64,000 nt of DNA. Origin: Vondammii sp040505895 (lineage in GTDB: Bacteria > Pseudomonadota > Gammaproteobacteria > Chromatiales > Chromatiaceae). Below, piece after piece: positions 52,371-62,133 of this stretch (positions are counted from its first letter, which is position 1; the number at the start of each line of letters is the position of its first letter). The translations under genes were made by a program, and so were the position numbers. The notes below the pieces were generated by a model, which was not told the DNA's origin, did no database searches, and saw nothing but the letters and a program-made list of their open reading frames with translations. The DNA is taken from assembly GCA_040505895.1 (NCBI GenBank), contig JBEVXU010000002.1:186001-250000 (forward strand), written 5' to 3'.

Positions 52371-53527
52371 CAGCGAACCCTCCTGCTACGGCTGCCATCC
52401 ATGTCGGTGTCAGGTGTTCTTCGCTCTGACCCGGTTGTATTGATAGTTGTCACACTACTACTCGTAGTTTCACGGGTGCTGCTTCCTTGGATAAGCTTAT
52501 CCAGCGGCAGATACATCAGGCTATTACCACTCTTCACATCCATAATCACCTTGTTGGTATTCGACAGCACCTCTTCCACCGTATCCAGATAGAGACGCTT
52601 GCGGGTCACTTCCGGTGCTTTCTTGTACTCGGCCAAAACCGCCTGGAAACGCGAAGCCTCACCCTGAGCCTCCGCAATCACCTTTGCACGATAAGCGTTG
52701 GCATCAGCGAGACGCCGAGATGCGGCACCACGCGCCTTCGGCACCACGTCATTGGAGTAAGCTTCCGCCTGATTCTCCTTGCGCTCTTTATCCTCACGCG
52801 CCTTGATAGCGTCATCGAATGCACTCTTTACCTGCTCAGGCGGCTTCGCCGAGTCGATGTTGACACTGGTCACCTCCAGGCCGGTACGGTAGCTATTGAG
52901 CAGATCCTGTGTACGCCGTTTAATATCGCTGGCAGTAGATCCACGCCCCTCGGTGAGAATGAAGTCGAGGTCTGATTTACCGATAGTTTCACGCACTGCT
53001 GTCTCAGTTGCATCACGAATCGTCTTATCGGGGGACTGATCCTGAAACAGGTAATCGGCCGCATCCTGGATACGTGACTGCACAGTGAGTTCGATATCGA
53101 CGATATTTTCATCCTTGGTCAGCATCAACGCCTTGTGACGGAAGGATGAAATCTGATCGACGTTGACTTTGAGCACCTCTTCGGCGAAAGGAATGAGCAG
53201 GTGTGGACCTGGTTCTGTCACTGCTTGATAGGCACCAAAACGCAGTAGCACACCGCGCTCTGCAGGTGCCACCGTATAAAAGCTCTTGAAGGCCAGAAGT
53301 AGGAGAACAGCGACAGCCACCAATACCGCAATGCCTTTGCCGCCGGGAGTCGGTGCAGTAATGGAGCCACCTCCACCGTTACCGCTACCGTTGCCTTTTC
53401 CGCCGAAGATGCCTCCCAGCTTCTCCTGCATTTTTTTTACCACTTCGTCAAGATCAGGCGGCCCTTGGTCGCCGCCCTTTCCGCTCCAGGGATCTTTTTT
53501 ATCCCCACCCGGTTCATTCCAGGCCAT
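52370..53527 (-). CDS. hflK: FtsH protease modulator HflK
   Basis: A 385-residue partner of HflC. It begins MAWNEPGGDKKDPWSG and has a Gly/Pro-rich N-terminus (GGKGNGSGNGGGG), a membrane helix (GIAVLVAVAVLLLLAFKSFY) and the SPFH domain (APAERGVLLRFGAYQAVTEP). The start is the usual MAWNEPG, four codons inside a longer frame. Confidence 0.95.
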   Translation of the reverse strand: MAWNEPGGDKKDPWSGKGGDQGPPDLDEVVKKMQEKLGGIFGGKGNGSGNGGGGSITAPTPGGKGIAVLVAVAVLLLLAFKSFYTVAPAERGVLLRFGAYQAVTEPGPHLLIPFAEEVLKVNVDQISSFRHKALMLTKDENIVDIELTVQSRIQDAADYLFQDQSPDKTIRDATETAVRETIGKSDLDFILTEGRGSTASDIKRRTQDLLNSYRTGLEVTSVNIDSAKPPEQVKSAFDDAIKAREDKERKENQAEAYSNDVVPKARGAASRRLADANAYRAKVIAEAQGEASRFQAVLAEYKKAPEVTRKRLYLDTVEEVLSNTNKVIMDVKSGNSLMYLPLDKLIQGSSTRETTSSSVTTINTTGSERRTPDTDMDGSRSRRVR

Positions 53528-53629
53528 CGAACACTCCAAATTTCTTAATGATAAGTTAGTCTATGTAGACTGCCCAACACCTCATGCGACGTATCCGACA
53601 GCTCTGGATTCTATTACTTTATCTACCGA

Positions 53630-54907
53630 TCAGGCTAGTACTTCTAACATTTTCTCTTTCCGGGCCAGTTGCTGGTAAATCTTCTTTGGCAGCGTTATCT
53701 CCAGCTCCCACCCCCCCGTGTCGTTAATCTGCTCGGAAACGACTCCACCGAGTTCAAACAACCTTGCACGTAATCGTCCATCTGTAGGTTGTAAGTGTAA
53801 TACCTTATGAACCTGCTCCTGGTGAAAAAATTCAGCCAGCGCCTCCAGAAGCAGTTCAGTACCCGCACCACTGTGGGCGGAAAGCCAGATCCGTCGAATC
53901 AGCCCATCCTCTCCCCTTTCAACCTTCGGTTCCAATCCTTCATCAAGGTCAATCTTGTTGTAGACCTCGATCTGCGGAATCTCATCAGCACCAATCTGCT
54001 TTAGAACACTGTTGACTTCGGTAACGCAGACCGATCGCTGCGGGCTGACAGAGTCGATAACATGTAGCAGAAGAGTCGCCTCGGATGTCTCCTGCAGCGT
54101 CGACTTGAAGGCTGCCACCAACTCATGAGGCAGATGGGAGATAAAACCAACCGTATCAGCCAGCACCATAGCACTCTCGCAGCCCAGTTCAACCCGTCTC
54201 AGGGTAGGGTCGAGGGTGGCAAACAGCTGGTCTTCAGCATAAACACCCGAATTGGTAAGGTGATTGAATAGCGTTGATTTTCCGGCATTAGTATAACCCA
54301 CCAGTGAAACGGTGGGGATCTCAGCCTTACCTCTGGCCCTTCTTCCTTGATCCCGTTGACCTTCAACCTTTCTCAGCCTGCGCCGGATCTGGGAAATACG
54401 GTTATTCAGCAACCGTCGGTCGGTCTCAAGTTGAGTCTCACCCGGGCCACGCAGACCAATACCGCCTTTCTGACGTTCAAGATGCGTCCAGCCGCGCACC
54501 AAACGAGTGGAGAGATGGCGTAGCTGTGCAAGTTCAACCTGCAGCTTTCCTTCGAAAGAGCGTGCCCGCTGGGCAAAAATATCGAGAATCAATCCGGTAC
54601 GATCAACCACGCGACACTGAAACTCACGCTCCAGGTTACGCTCCTGACTCGGCGACAGTTCGTGACTGAAAATCACCAACTCCGCTTCCTCTGCGAGAAT
54701 GGTCTGCCGTACCTCCTCTGCTTTACCCCGCCCGATATAGAGGCGGGCGTCGGGGGCCTTGCGACTACCAACAATCAAAGCTACAGGCAGAGCACCGGCA
54801 GAGACTGCCAGATCCTCAAATTCAGAAAGCTCCTCAGGATCGGGCTTGTTGCCAAAGTCTATATGTACAAGAACGGCTCTCTCGCCAATCTTCGGGCGTT
54901 CAAACAT
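53630..54907 (-). CDS. hflX: Ribosome-splitting GTPase HflX
   Basis: A 425-residue GTPase: N-terminal domain with VDRTGLILDIFAQRARSFEG, the middle GIGLRGPGETQLETDRR, G1 GYTNAGKSTLFNHLT, G3 LADTVGFI and G4 NKID. HflX releases stalled ribosomes. It lies between hfq and hflK as usual. Confidence 0.96.
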   Translation of the reverse strand: MFERPKIGERAVLVHIDFGNKPDPEELSEFEDLAVSAGALPVALIVGSRKAPDARLYIGRGKAEEVRQTILAEEAELVIFSHELSPSQERNLEREFQCRVVDRTGLILDIFAQRARSFEGKLQVELAQLRHLSTRLVRGWTHLERQKGGIGLRGPGETQLETDRRLLNNRISQIRRRLRKVEGQRDQGRRARGKAEIPTVSLVGYTNAGKSTLFNHLTNSGVYAEDQLFATLDPTLRRVELGCESAMVLADTVGFISHLPHELVAAFKSTLQETSEATLLLHVIDSVSPQRSVCVTEVNSVLKQIGADEIPQIEVYNKIDLDEGLEPKVERGEDGLIRRIWLSAHSGAGTELLLEALAEFFHQEQVHKVLHLQPTDGRLRARLFELGGVVSEQINDTGGWELEITLPKKIYQQLARKEKMLEVLA

Positions 54908-54986
54908 CTATAACGTCCAGGGATGTAGATCGGCGTAAAAACAATTCAGATGATAGCAGAGTCTAACCTCAGTCAATCGATTACGG

Positions 54987-55256
54987 TCAATAGTTGCCCG
55001 GCTCCGACTCCGACTCTGGCGTTGAGGTGTGCTCGGGATTCAACTGAAGTTTGACATTGCGTGCCGGCACCACAGTTGAAATCGCGTGCTTGTAGACCAT
55101 CTGACTGACGGTGTTTTTCAGCAGCACCACAAATTGGTCAAATGACTCTATCTGTCCCTGCAGTTTGATTCCGTTCACCAGAAAGATCGAGACGGGAACC
55201 CGCTCTTTTCGTAAAGCATTGAGGAAAGGGTCTTGTAAGCTCTGCCCCTTGGACAT
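54987..55256 (-). CDS. hfq: RNA chaperone Hfq
   Basis: An 89-residue Sm-like protein: MSKGQSLQDPFLNALRKERV, FLVNGIKLQGQIESFDQFVV and YKHAISTVVPARNVKL are the two Sm motifs. The short C-terminal tail is acidic (TSTPESESEPGNY). It follows miaA. Confidence 0.97.
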   Translation of the reverse strand: MSKGQSLQDPFLNALRKERVPVSIFLVNGIKLQGQIESFDQFVVLLKNTVSQMVYKHAISTVVPARNVKLQLNPEHTSTPESESEPGNY

Positions 55257-55379
55257 CTAAATTCTCCTTGTTTTTTCCAGTATTTTATTGGTTGATAGAT
55301 ACCGGAACAAAAAGGCGTCCGGGTAAAAAAATCTACTCAACGAAATTAAGTATAGTAGAATAAATCAATGATATACCTA

Positions 55380-56330
55380 TCAGGTGAGGCTTTGGCGAAT
55401 AATTTTCAAGGCCTGTTCAAGAATATTGCCTGAATCTTCATCCAGCCAGTGTATCTCGGGGTCTGACCTGAGCCAGGTGAACTGGCGTTTTGCCAGCTGC
55501 CGGGTGGCAATAATCCCCCTCTCCTTCATCGTCTCCCAGTCCCACTCGCCCAAAAGATACTTCAACATTTGACGGTAGCCCACCGAACGCATCGACGGCA
55601 GTTCCGGTGACAAATCCCCGCGCTGTAGTAGTCGGCGCACCTCCTCTTCGAAGCCCTGATCCAACATCATCTCAAAACGTTCAGCTATCCGTCCGTGCAG
55701 CACCGCTCTATCCTTGGGCGCCCGTGCCAGCTTAATCAGACGATAAGGCACCCGCTCACCGACAGATTCCCTTTGCAGGTCGGAAAGAGGTCGCCCGGTA
55801 AGCTCATAAACCTCCAGCGCCCGTTGAACACGCTGAGGATCGTTGGGATGTATGCGTGCCGCCGAGATGGGATCAACCTCGCCCAGCCGTCGATGAAGTG
55901 CATCCAAACCATGCAATGACACTTCTTGCTGCAGGCGGGCGCGCACTCCCTTATCAGCGTCAGGCAGGTTGGAAAGTCCCTGTTCCAGAGCACGAAAATA
56001 GAGCATGGTCCCTCCCACCAACAGGGGAATATTTCCGGCAGCAGTGATATCAGCCATCTCTCTCAGAGCATCCATCCTGAAATTTGCCGCCGAATAGGGC
56101 TCTGCCGGGTCACAGATATTGATCAGGCGGTGCGGGGCCGCCGCCAACTCTTCGGCATCAGGTTTGGCGCTACCGATATCCATGCCACGATAGACCAGCG
56201 CCGAATCAACGCTGATGATTTCACAAGGCAGCTCTTGCACCAAACGGATGGCTAACTCTGTTTTACCCGATGCGGTTGGGCCCATCAGAAAAATTGCCGG
56301 CGGCAACTCCTTTGTTGCGTCACTCTCCAT
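55380..56330 (-). CDS. miaA: tRNA dimethylallyltransferase
   Basis: A 316-residue enzyme adding the isopentenyl group at A37. It has the P-loop GPTASGKTELA, SVDSALVYRGMDIGSAKP and a FTWLRSDP end region. It starts where mutL ends (1-nt overlap). Confidence 0.96.
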   Translation of the reverse strand: MESDATKELPPAIFLMGPTASGKTELAIRLVQELPCEIISVDSALVYRGMDIGSAKPDAEELAAAPHRLINICDPAEPYSAANFRMDALREMADITAAGNIPLLVGGTMLYFRALEQGLSNLPDADKGVRARLQQEVSLHGLDALHRRLGEVDPISAARIHPNDPQRVQRALEVYELTGRPLSDLQRESVGERVPYRLIKLARAPKDRAVLHGRIAERFEMMLDQGFEEEVRRLLQRGDLSPELPSMRSVGYRQMLKYLLGEWDWETMKERGIIATRQLAKRQFTWLRSDPEIHWLDEDSGNILEQALKIIRQSLT

Positions 56331-58150
56331 TAACGCCCCCGCAAAAAGAGTCGATCCATCGAGGCCATATCGAGCTGTGTCCAGGTTGGGCGGCCATGAT
56401 TACACTGATCACTTCTTTCGGTACGCTCCATATCCCGCAACAAGGCATTCATCTCCGCAATTGTGAGGCGACGGTTGGCCCGTACTGATCCGTGACACGC
56501 CATGGTTGCCAACACCTGGTTAATCTCATTGTTAATTCGCTCACTACTACCGTAAACGACGATATCGGAGAGCAGATCCCGCAGCAGTTTCTCTGCATCG
56601 GCTCCTTGCAGCAGTATGGGAATGGCGCGAACCACCAGCATCTCCTGGTCGAGACGATTCACCTCTAAGCCAAGCTCAGCAAAAAGTGACTGGTGCTGTT
56701 CAGCAATATCCGCCTCACGCCGACTCACCGCCACCGAGACCGGTACCAGTAAGGGCTGACTGGCAATACTATTATCCGCCCGCGCCTGCTTGAAACGCTC
56801 GTAGGTGACACGCTCATGAGCTGCATGCATATCCACCAACACCAATCCCTCGCAATTTTCAGCCAGGATATAAATCCCCTTCAGCTGGGCCAGTGCATAA
56901 CCGAGAGGCGGTACATTTTCATCAACTATGACCCCATCTGGTGCTGAATCTTTTCCTGACAGGGCCGGGTGCTGTATATCGAAGCTGGCCTGATAGCCGC
57001 GGGATGACTCTCGCACCTGCAGACCAAGGGGGCGCTGGTAGGCGGCAGGCCTATCGGTAGAGGTACTTTCGGTCACCTCGGTCTGAAGCGAAGCGGAGCT
57101 GGTATCAGGTGTCAGAACCTCACCGGTCTCGGTATCAATCTCCGGCCCGGGCCTTGTCTCAGCCAGCCCCTTGTGCAGAGTGCGGAAGACAAAATCGTGA
57201 GCCATCCGTCCATCACGGAAACGGACCTCATGCTTGGTAGGGTGAACATTGACATCCACCAGTACCGGATCGATCTCCAGATAGAGAACATAGGCGGGGT
57301 GGCGGCCATGGTAGAGCACATCCTGGTAGGCCTGACGCACGGCATGGGTTACCAGTCTGTCACGCACCATACGCCCATTAACGTAGAAGTACTGCATATC
57401 CGCCTGACTGCGGGAGAAAGCGGGACGGGCAACCCAGCCGGAAAGACGCAGTCCCGCCTGCTCACGCTCGATATAGAGTGCCTGATCGAGAAAGCCCCGC
57501 CCCAATAACTCGACCAGCCGCCGCTCTTGCTCCCGCCGTTGGTCTGCGAGAGGCAGGGAGAGCACCTCACGCTGGTTGTGAAGAAGCTGGAAAGAGATAT
57601 CGAAACGACTCAACGCAAGCCGCTTCACCAGTGTCTCTATATGGCTAAATTCGGTCTTTTCGGTACGCAGGAACTTTCGTCTGGCCGGGGTGTTGTAGAA
57701 GAGATCCCTCACCTCCACTGTGGTTCCCTGAGGATGCGCACTGGGTGACGGTGGCGCTACCTTCTCTCCACCATCACCGTTGACGGTCCAGCCACTACCC
57801 TCTTCAGCCGCTTTCGATGAGAGGGTGAGCCGGGAGACCGATGCAATACTCGGCAACGCTTCACCGCGAAAGCCCATGCTCCGTACCTGTTCTAGCTCTT
57901 CGAGGCTGGTGATCTTGCTGGTAGCATGACGGGAGAGAGCCAGGGCCAGGTCATCATGATAGATGCCGCCACCGTTATCCCTTACCCGAAGCAGCCGTAC
58001 ACCACCCTGCTCCACTTCCACTTCGATACGTGTAGCACCGGCATCGAGACTGTTCTCGACCAGCTCCTTCACCACCGAAGCGGGACGCTCAACTACCTCG
58101 CCGGCGGCAATCTGGTTAATCAGTTGGGGTGGCAGGGCATGGATACGCAT
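56330..58150 (-). CDS. mutL: DNA mismatch repair protein MutL
   Basis: A 606-residue protein. The GHKL ATPase part shows ELVENSLDAGA, RDNGGGI and MGFRGEALPSIASVS. The C-terminal domain carries DMHAAHERVTYE, fitting the nuclease motif D(M/Q)HA(X)2E(X)4E, and CNHGRPTW. So this MutL is of the endonuclease type, unlike the E. coli protein that works with MutH. Confidence 0.95.
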   Translation of the reverse strand: MRIHALPPQLINQIAAGEVVERPASVVKELVENSLDAGATRIEVEVEQGGVRLLRVRDNGGGIYHDDLALALSRHATSKITSLEELEQVRSMGFRGEALPSIASVSRLTLSSKAAEEGSGWTVNGDGGEKVAPPSPSAHPQGTTVEVRDLFYNTPARRKFLRTEKTEFSHIETLVKRLALSRFDISFQLLHNQREVLSLPLADQRREQERRLVELLGRGFLDQALYIEREQAGLRLSGWVARPAFSRSQADMQYFYVNGRMVRDRLVTHAVRQAYQDVLYHGRHPAYVLYLEIDPVLVDVNVHPTKHEVRFRDGRMAHDFVFRTLHKGLAETRPGPEIDTETGEVLTPDTSSASLQTEVTESTSTDRPAAYQRPLGLQVRESSRGYQASFDIQHPALSGKDSAPDGVIVDENVPPLGYALAQLKGIYILAENCEGLVLVDMHAAHERVTYERFKQARADNSIASQPLLVPVSVAVSRREADIAEQHQSLFAELGLEVNRLDQEMLVVRAIPILLQGADAEKLLRDLLSDIVVYGSSERINNEINQVLATMACHGSVRANRRLTIAEMNALLRDMERTERSDQCNHGRPTWTQLDMASMDRLFLRGR

Positions 58151-58220
58151 CGACTTGCTGGATTACCGGGTTTAAGAGTGAAGGGTGATTATACCCGCCA
58201 CAGCCGGCAAGATGGCAAAT

Positions 58221-58282
58221 GTAGGAGTGGCTTCAGCCGCGATCAGCACTGGTTGGCCGTTCATCGCGGCTGAAGCCGCGCT
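58221..58282 (+). repeat. REP-type palindrome
   Basis: gtaggagtggcttcagccgc and gcggctgaagccgcgctttg form a strong stem (GCTTCAGCCGCGAT/ATCGCGGCTGAAGC). It lies between the amidase and mutL genes. Confidence 0.75.
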
Positions 58283-58315
58283 TTGCAGAGAAACAGTATG
58301 ACGAGTGGGAGACTA

Positions 58316-59620
58316 TCAGGTCTCTGGGATACGCAATACCTGTCCGATACGGATATGATCACCATTGATTTTATTGGTGGAGCGGAGATCTCTCAGGCTA
58401 ATTTGGTACTGACGTGCGATAGCGCCCAGGGTATCACCACGAACAATGATATGTTTACGCGCTTTATGATGGGCCAGCAGCGTACCCAGTGGCGGATTAT
58501 TCTTGAAATAGGTGCGTATACCCCCCATCAGGGCAGCCGCTAATTTTTTCTGATAAACAGGGTCGCGTAGTTTCTTCTCCTCAGAGGGATTGGAAATGAA
58601 GGCTGTCTCGACCAGAACAGAGGGTACATCCGGGGATTTAAGTACCATGAAACCGGCCTGCTGAACCGTTCGCTTATGAGGACGCCCGACACCCTTCAGC
58701 TGCCTGAGCACCTTATTGGCCACCTGATGGCTCACCTGCTGAGCACCGGTTTGGGAAAGGTCGAGCAGTACCGACGCCAGCACATCGTCCTTGTCTTCCA
58801 GCTTTACGCCACCAATCAAGTCGGAGCTATTCTCCCGTTCTGCCAACCAACGAGCAGCCTCACTGGAGGCACCACGACGAGAGAGTGTGTAAACCGATGA
58901 CCCCCTGGCCCGAGGGTCCTTGAAAGAGTCGGCATGAATAGAGATGAAAAGATCTGCCTTCTCCTTACGCGCCAGTTCCATCCGTTTACGCAGTCCGAGG
59001 TAGTAGTCACCCTTGCGGACCATCACCGCCTTCATCCCCACTTCTTTACCAACTAAAGAAGCCAGTTTACGGGCAATGGCAAACACCACGGTCTTTTCAT
59101 AGATACCGCCTCTTCCTCTGGCCCCGGGGTCTTCACCACCGTGACCAGCATCGATTGCGACGACAATATCGCGCATACTGTTCTGCGCTATGGTTTTAAC
59201 CGACTTCTGGGGCTGCCGCCCCTTGGCGCTACCATCTATCTGGTGAAGATCCACCACCAGACGGTGACCGTACTGACGATTTGGTTTGAGGACAAAACTC
59301 TTTGGCTTGATTGGCTGCTTGAGATCGAGCACCACCCGCAAGCCACCGTTATCACGCTTGGCACTGCGCATATGGCGAATCAGCGGATTGTCTGCAGTTG
59401 TGGGAAGTGCCCCCTGGAGCCCGGCGTTTTCAATGTCGATAACCAGCCTATTGGGCTGCTTCAGAGTAAACAGAGCGTGCTTCACGGATGCGCTGGTATC
59501 GAAAACCAGTCGGGTGTGATCAGGAGCGGCCCACAGTCGAAGATCATCGATTCTCGCCTGTTGTGCCTGAGGCGCCTGACTGATGACTACGAGTAGTAGT
59601 AGCGTAAGAACTCTTGCCAT
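58316..59620 (-). CDS. N-acetylmuramoyl-L-alanine amidase with AMIN and LysM domains
   Basis: A 434-residue cell-division amidase (AmiB/AmiC type). Signal peptide (ARVLTLLLLVVISQAPQAQ), AMIN domain (25-135), Amidase_3 with zinc ligands in AIDAGHGGEDPGARG and ISIHADSF, Glu in VETAFISNPSEE, and a C-terminal LysM (VRGDTLGAIARQYQISLRDL). It splits septal peptidoglycan in the periplasm. Confidence 0.94.
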   Translation of the reverse strand: MARVLTLLLLVVISQAPQAQQARIDDLRLWAAPDHTRLVFDTSASVKHALFTLKQPNRLVIDIENAGLQGALPTTADNPLIRHMRSAKRDNGGLRVVLDLKQPIKPKSFVLKPNRQYGHRLVVDLHQIDGSAKGRQPQKSVKTIAQNSMRDIVVAIDAGHGGEDPGARGRGGIYEKTVVFAIARKLASLVGKEVGMKAVMVRKGDYYLGLRKRMELARKEKADLFISIHADSFKDPRARGSSVYTLSRRGASSEAARWLAERENSSDLIGGVKLEDKDDVLASVLLDLSQTGAQQVSHQVANKVLRQLKGVGRPHKRTVQQAGFMVLKSPDVPSVLVETAFISNPSEEKKLRDPVYQKKLAAALMGGIRTYFKNNPPLGTLLAHHKARKHIIVRGDTLGAIARQYQISLRDLRSTNKINGDHIRIGQVLRIPET

Positions 59621-59711
59621 TTATAACTCTCAAGAAAGAGGCTGTTGCTATTATTGTTAACAAACATAGCACGTGCTTTTATATTTTTCCAGCATAATCT
59701 GATAGATAGCG

Positions 59712-60182
59712 CTAATTTCTCGATTTTATATCAAATTCAAGCCGTGCCACTACTCTCTCACCAACGGCTGTTGTGGATTCCAGCTGCAACTCCCTCCCCA
59801 GACCCTGATAGTTGATGGTGATCAATAGGTCTGCCGGTGGCAACTCTCCCTTCCCCTTCTCCGGCCACTCAATCAACAAAATAGCATCCTCGTCAAGAAG
59901 ATCGCGCACACCAAGGTACTCCAACTCCTCTGGGTCGGCTAAGCGATAGAGGTCAAAATGGAAATAGTGTCGACCCGCCAGTTCATAGGGTTCCACCATG
60001 GCATAGGTGGGGCTCTTCACTGCACCCTGATAGCCCAGGCCACGCATAAAACCCCGCACTAAAGTGGTCTTACCTGCACCGAGATCACCCTCAAGATAGA
60101 TAATGCAGGCATTGGCTACGGCCCTTGCCAAAGCCGCGCCAATAACTTCCTGTTCAGATTCATTTTCTGCTGTCAGCTTCAA
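59712..60182 (-). CDS. tsaE: tRNA t6A biosynthesis ATPase TsaE
   Basis: A 156-residue P-loop protein: LEGDLGAGKTTLVRGFMRGL, SPTYAMVEPY and HFDLYRLADPEELEYLG. It works with TsaB and TsaD in t6A37 formation. It overlaps nnr by 4 nt. Confidence 0.95.
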   Translation of the reverse strand: MKLTAENESEQEVIGAALARAVANACIIYLEGDLGAGKTTLVRGFMRGLGYQGAVKSPTYAMVEPYELAGRHYFHFDLYRLADPEELEYLGVRDLLDEDAILLIEWPEKGKGELPPADLLITINYQGLGRELQLESTTAVGERVVARLEFDIKSRN

Positions 60183-61678
60183 GAGATGATTTCCGGATTG
60201 ATTAGCCTGCGGATAGCAGGCATAAGATCACTGGCAAGCATGCCCCGTTCACCCTGACGTGCAGCCAGGTCTCCGGCAGCACTGTGCAGGCAGACACCCA
60301 TAACGGCGGCTCGGTCTATATCGACCCCCTGTGCGACCAGGGCTGCGATAACACCCCCCAGCAGGTCACCCATTCCACCGCAGGCCATTCCTGGATTACC
60401 ATCTGTACAGAGTGCTGGAGGCAGTTCTCCTCCTGTGGCGATGAGGCTTCCGGCGCCCTTCAACACCACCACACCACCAAATTTTTTCTGTAACTCAGTT
60501 ACCGCACGAAAACGGTCTGCTGCAATCTCACCTGTCGAACAACCAAGAAGACGGGCCGCTTCTCCCGGGTGAGGAGTGAGAATCCAGTTATCCCGATGTA
60601 GCGGTTCTGCTGCCAACAGGTTGAGGGCATCGGCATCGACCACCAGCGGCAGACGGGATGCCAATACCTGTTGTAACAAAGCGAGAGACCAGTCGCCCTG
60701 TCCCAATCCCGGGCCAACGGTGACTACCGTGGCACAACGCAACAGCGGCGCTAATTCAACTCCCCGCTCAACACCATGACACATCAACTCAGGTCGTCCA
60801 GCCGAAACCAGTGGTAGATTCTCCCGACGGCAGGCGATGCTTACCAGACCGGCACCACTTCTGGCCGCTGCCTCACCCGCCATTCTGACGGCACCCGCAT
60901 AGCCCCGCTCACCACCTACTACCAATAGATGACCAAACACTCCTTTGTGTGCAGTGCGCGATCGCCTGTCCAATTTAGTGTATTGCTGCCACCAGTCTAC
61001 CCTGCGGGCCGAGGCCGGCTGCTGTGAATAGACCACCGCCGGTACGTCGAGAGTACTGAACAGCACCTCACCGCCATAGTCAGGGCCGTCACCGGTGAAC
61101 AGCCCCTGCTTGAGGCCGATAAAGCTGATGGTTGCCGCCGCCCTCACCGCCACACCCAGCACCTGACCATTATCGGAGTGAATACCGGAAGGCATATCGA
61201 GCGCCAACACCGGCGAGTGATGGCCATTGATCGCCTCCAGCACCCGCCGCCACTCCCCACTGACCTCCCGCTCGAGTCCAGTACCAAAAACAGCGTCGAT
61301 GATCACATCCGTTTGTTGTGGAATCTCCTGAAACGGATAAACACTACCACCGGCAGCACGGTATGCCTTTGCCGCGAGCAGCGCGTCCCCCTGAATGCGG
61401 TCACTCTCTCCCAGTTGCAACACGCTCACGCTTAGCCCCGCCTCAAGTGCCAGGCGAGCAAGGATATAACCATCACCACCGTTATTACCGATACCACAAA
61501 CCACAGTGACTTCCGAGATATCGAGCCAACGGCTGCGTAGCAGATGGAAAGCAGCCGCACCCGCCCGCTCCATCAGTGTAATACCGGGAATGCCCTGCTC
61601 TTCGATAGTGATACGGTCGAGTTCTCTGACCTGCTCAGCCCGATAGAGTGTATGGGGTAAACGATACTTAGTAGACAT
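60179..61678 (-). CDS. nnr: Bifunctional NAD(P)H-hydrate repair enzyme
   Basis: A 499-residue fusion of epimerase (YjeF N-terminal, about 1-215: GNNGGDGYILARLA) and ADP-dependent dehydratase (about 230-490: AGAVRMAGEAAARSGAGLVS, GNPGMACGGMGDLLGGVIAA). It restores damaged NADH and NADPH. The start MSTKYRLPH is chosen inside a slightly longer frame. Confidence 0.94.
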   Translation of the reverse strand: MSTKYRLPHTLYRAEQVRELDRITIEEQGIPGITLMERAGAAAFHLLRSRWLDISEVTVVCGIGNNGGDGYILARLALEAGLSVSVLQLGESDRIQGDALLAAKAYRAAGGSVYPFQEIPQQTDVIIDAVFGTGLEREVSGEWRRVLEAINGHHSPVLALDMPSGIHSDNGQVLGVAVRAAATISFIGLKQGLFTGDGPDYGGEVLFSTLDVPAVVYSQQPASARRVDWWQQYTKLDRRSRTAHKGVFGHLLVVGGERGYAGAVRMAGEAAARSGAGLVSIACRRENLPLVSAGRPELMCHGVERGVELAPLLRCATVVTVGPGLGQGDWSLALLQQVLASRLPLVVDADALNLLAAEPLHRDNWILTPHPGEAARLLGCSTGEIAADRFRAVTELQKKFGGVVVLKGAGSLIATGGELPPALCTDGNPGMACGGMGDLLGGVIAALVAQGVDIDRAAVMGVCLHSAAGDLAARQGERGMLASDLMPAIRRLINPEIIS

Positions 61679-61748
61679 AGATAGGATCATAAATGTCGCC
61701 TGCCGGTAAGCACTCAGGTACCAAATTTAAAGAGTGTGTGGAAACAAG

Positions 61749-61949
61749 CTACGAAATTTTTTTCATCTCTAACAGCTTGTTATTATTATCCAGGGTAAGC
61801 TCAAAGCGACCATAAATACCATCATCAGTAATAAACGGCCGAAAGTGTCTTGCCGGCACCTGCAACTTACGGCCGTCATCTGCATAGACAATCACCGCAT
61901 GGGCGGAACCTTTATAATAACGAAGAAACTTTTCTGCTGAGAGTTTCAT
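61749..61949 (-). CDS. DUF2835 family protein with a MITE at its start
   Basis: A 66-residue protein: MKLSAEKFLRYYKGSAHAVI, LQVPARHFRPFITDDGIYG and RFELTLDNNNKLL fit DUF2835, whose role is unknown. The MITE at 61961 lies only 11 bp before the ATG and has removed any Shine-Dalgarno sequence; a longer frame continues into the MITE and could give a fusion N-terminus. Confidence 0.8.
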   Translation of the reverse strand: MKLSAEKFLRYYKGSAHAVIVYADDGRKLQVPARHFRPFITDDGIYGRFELTLDNNNKLLEMKKIS

Positions 61950-61960
61950 GCTAAAGCGAA

Positions 61961-62125
61961 TAGGAGCCTGTCCGGGAATAGGAGCCGTAGCGAGGGAATT
62001 CCATTTTGAGTCATTTTTTTTGGTCATTTGAGGCGAATAGTTACTCTTATTCAACGAAAATGAGCAGGAAAAAGGGGCAAAATGGGATTTCCGCAGTAGG
62101 TTCTCTATTCTCGGACAGGCTCCTA
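61961..62125 (+). mobile_element. 165-bp MITE, copy 2
   Basis: Same length as copy 1 at 24244 and nearly identical over the whole length. The left end TAGGAGCCTGTCCGGGAATA has one change against the right end TATTCTCGGACAGGCTCCTA. It fills the gap between the CBS gene (8 bp away) and DUF2835 (11 bp away). Confidence 0.85.
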
Positions 62126-62133
62126 GCCACTAA

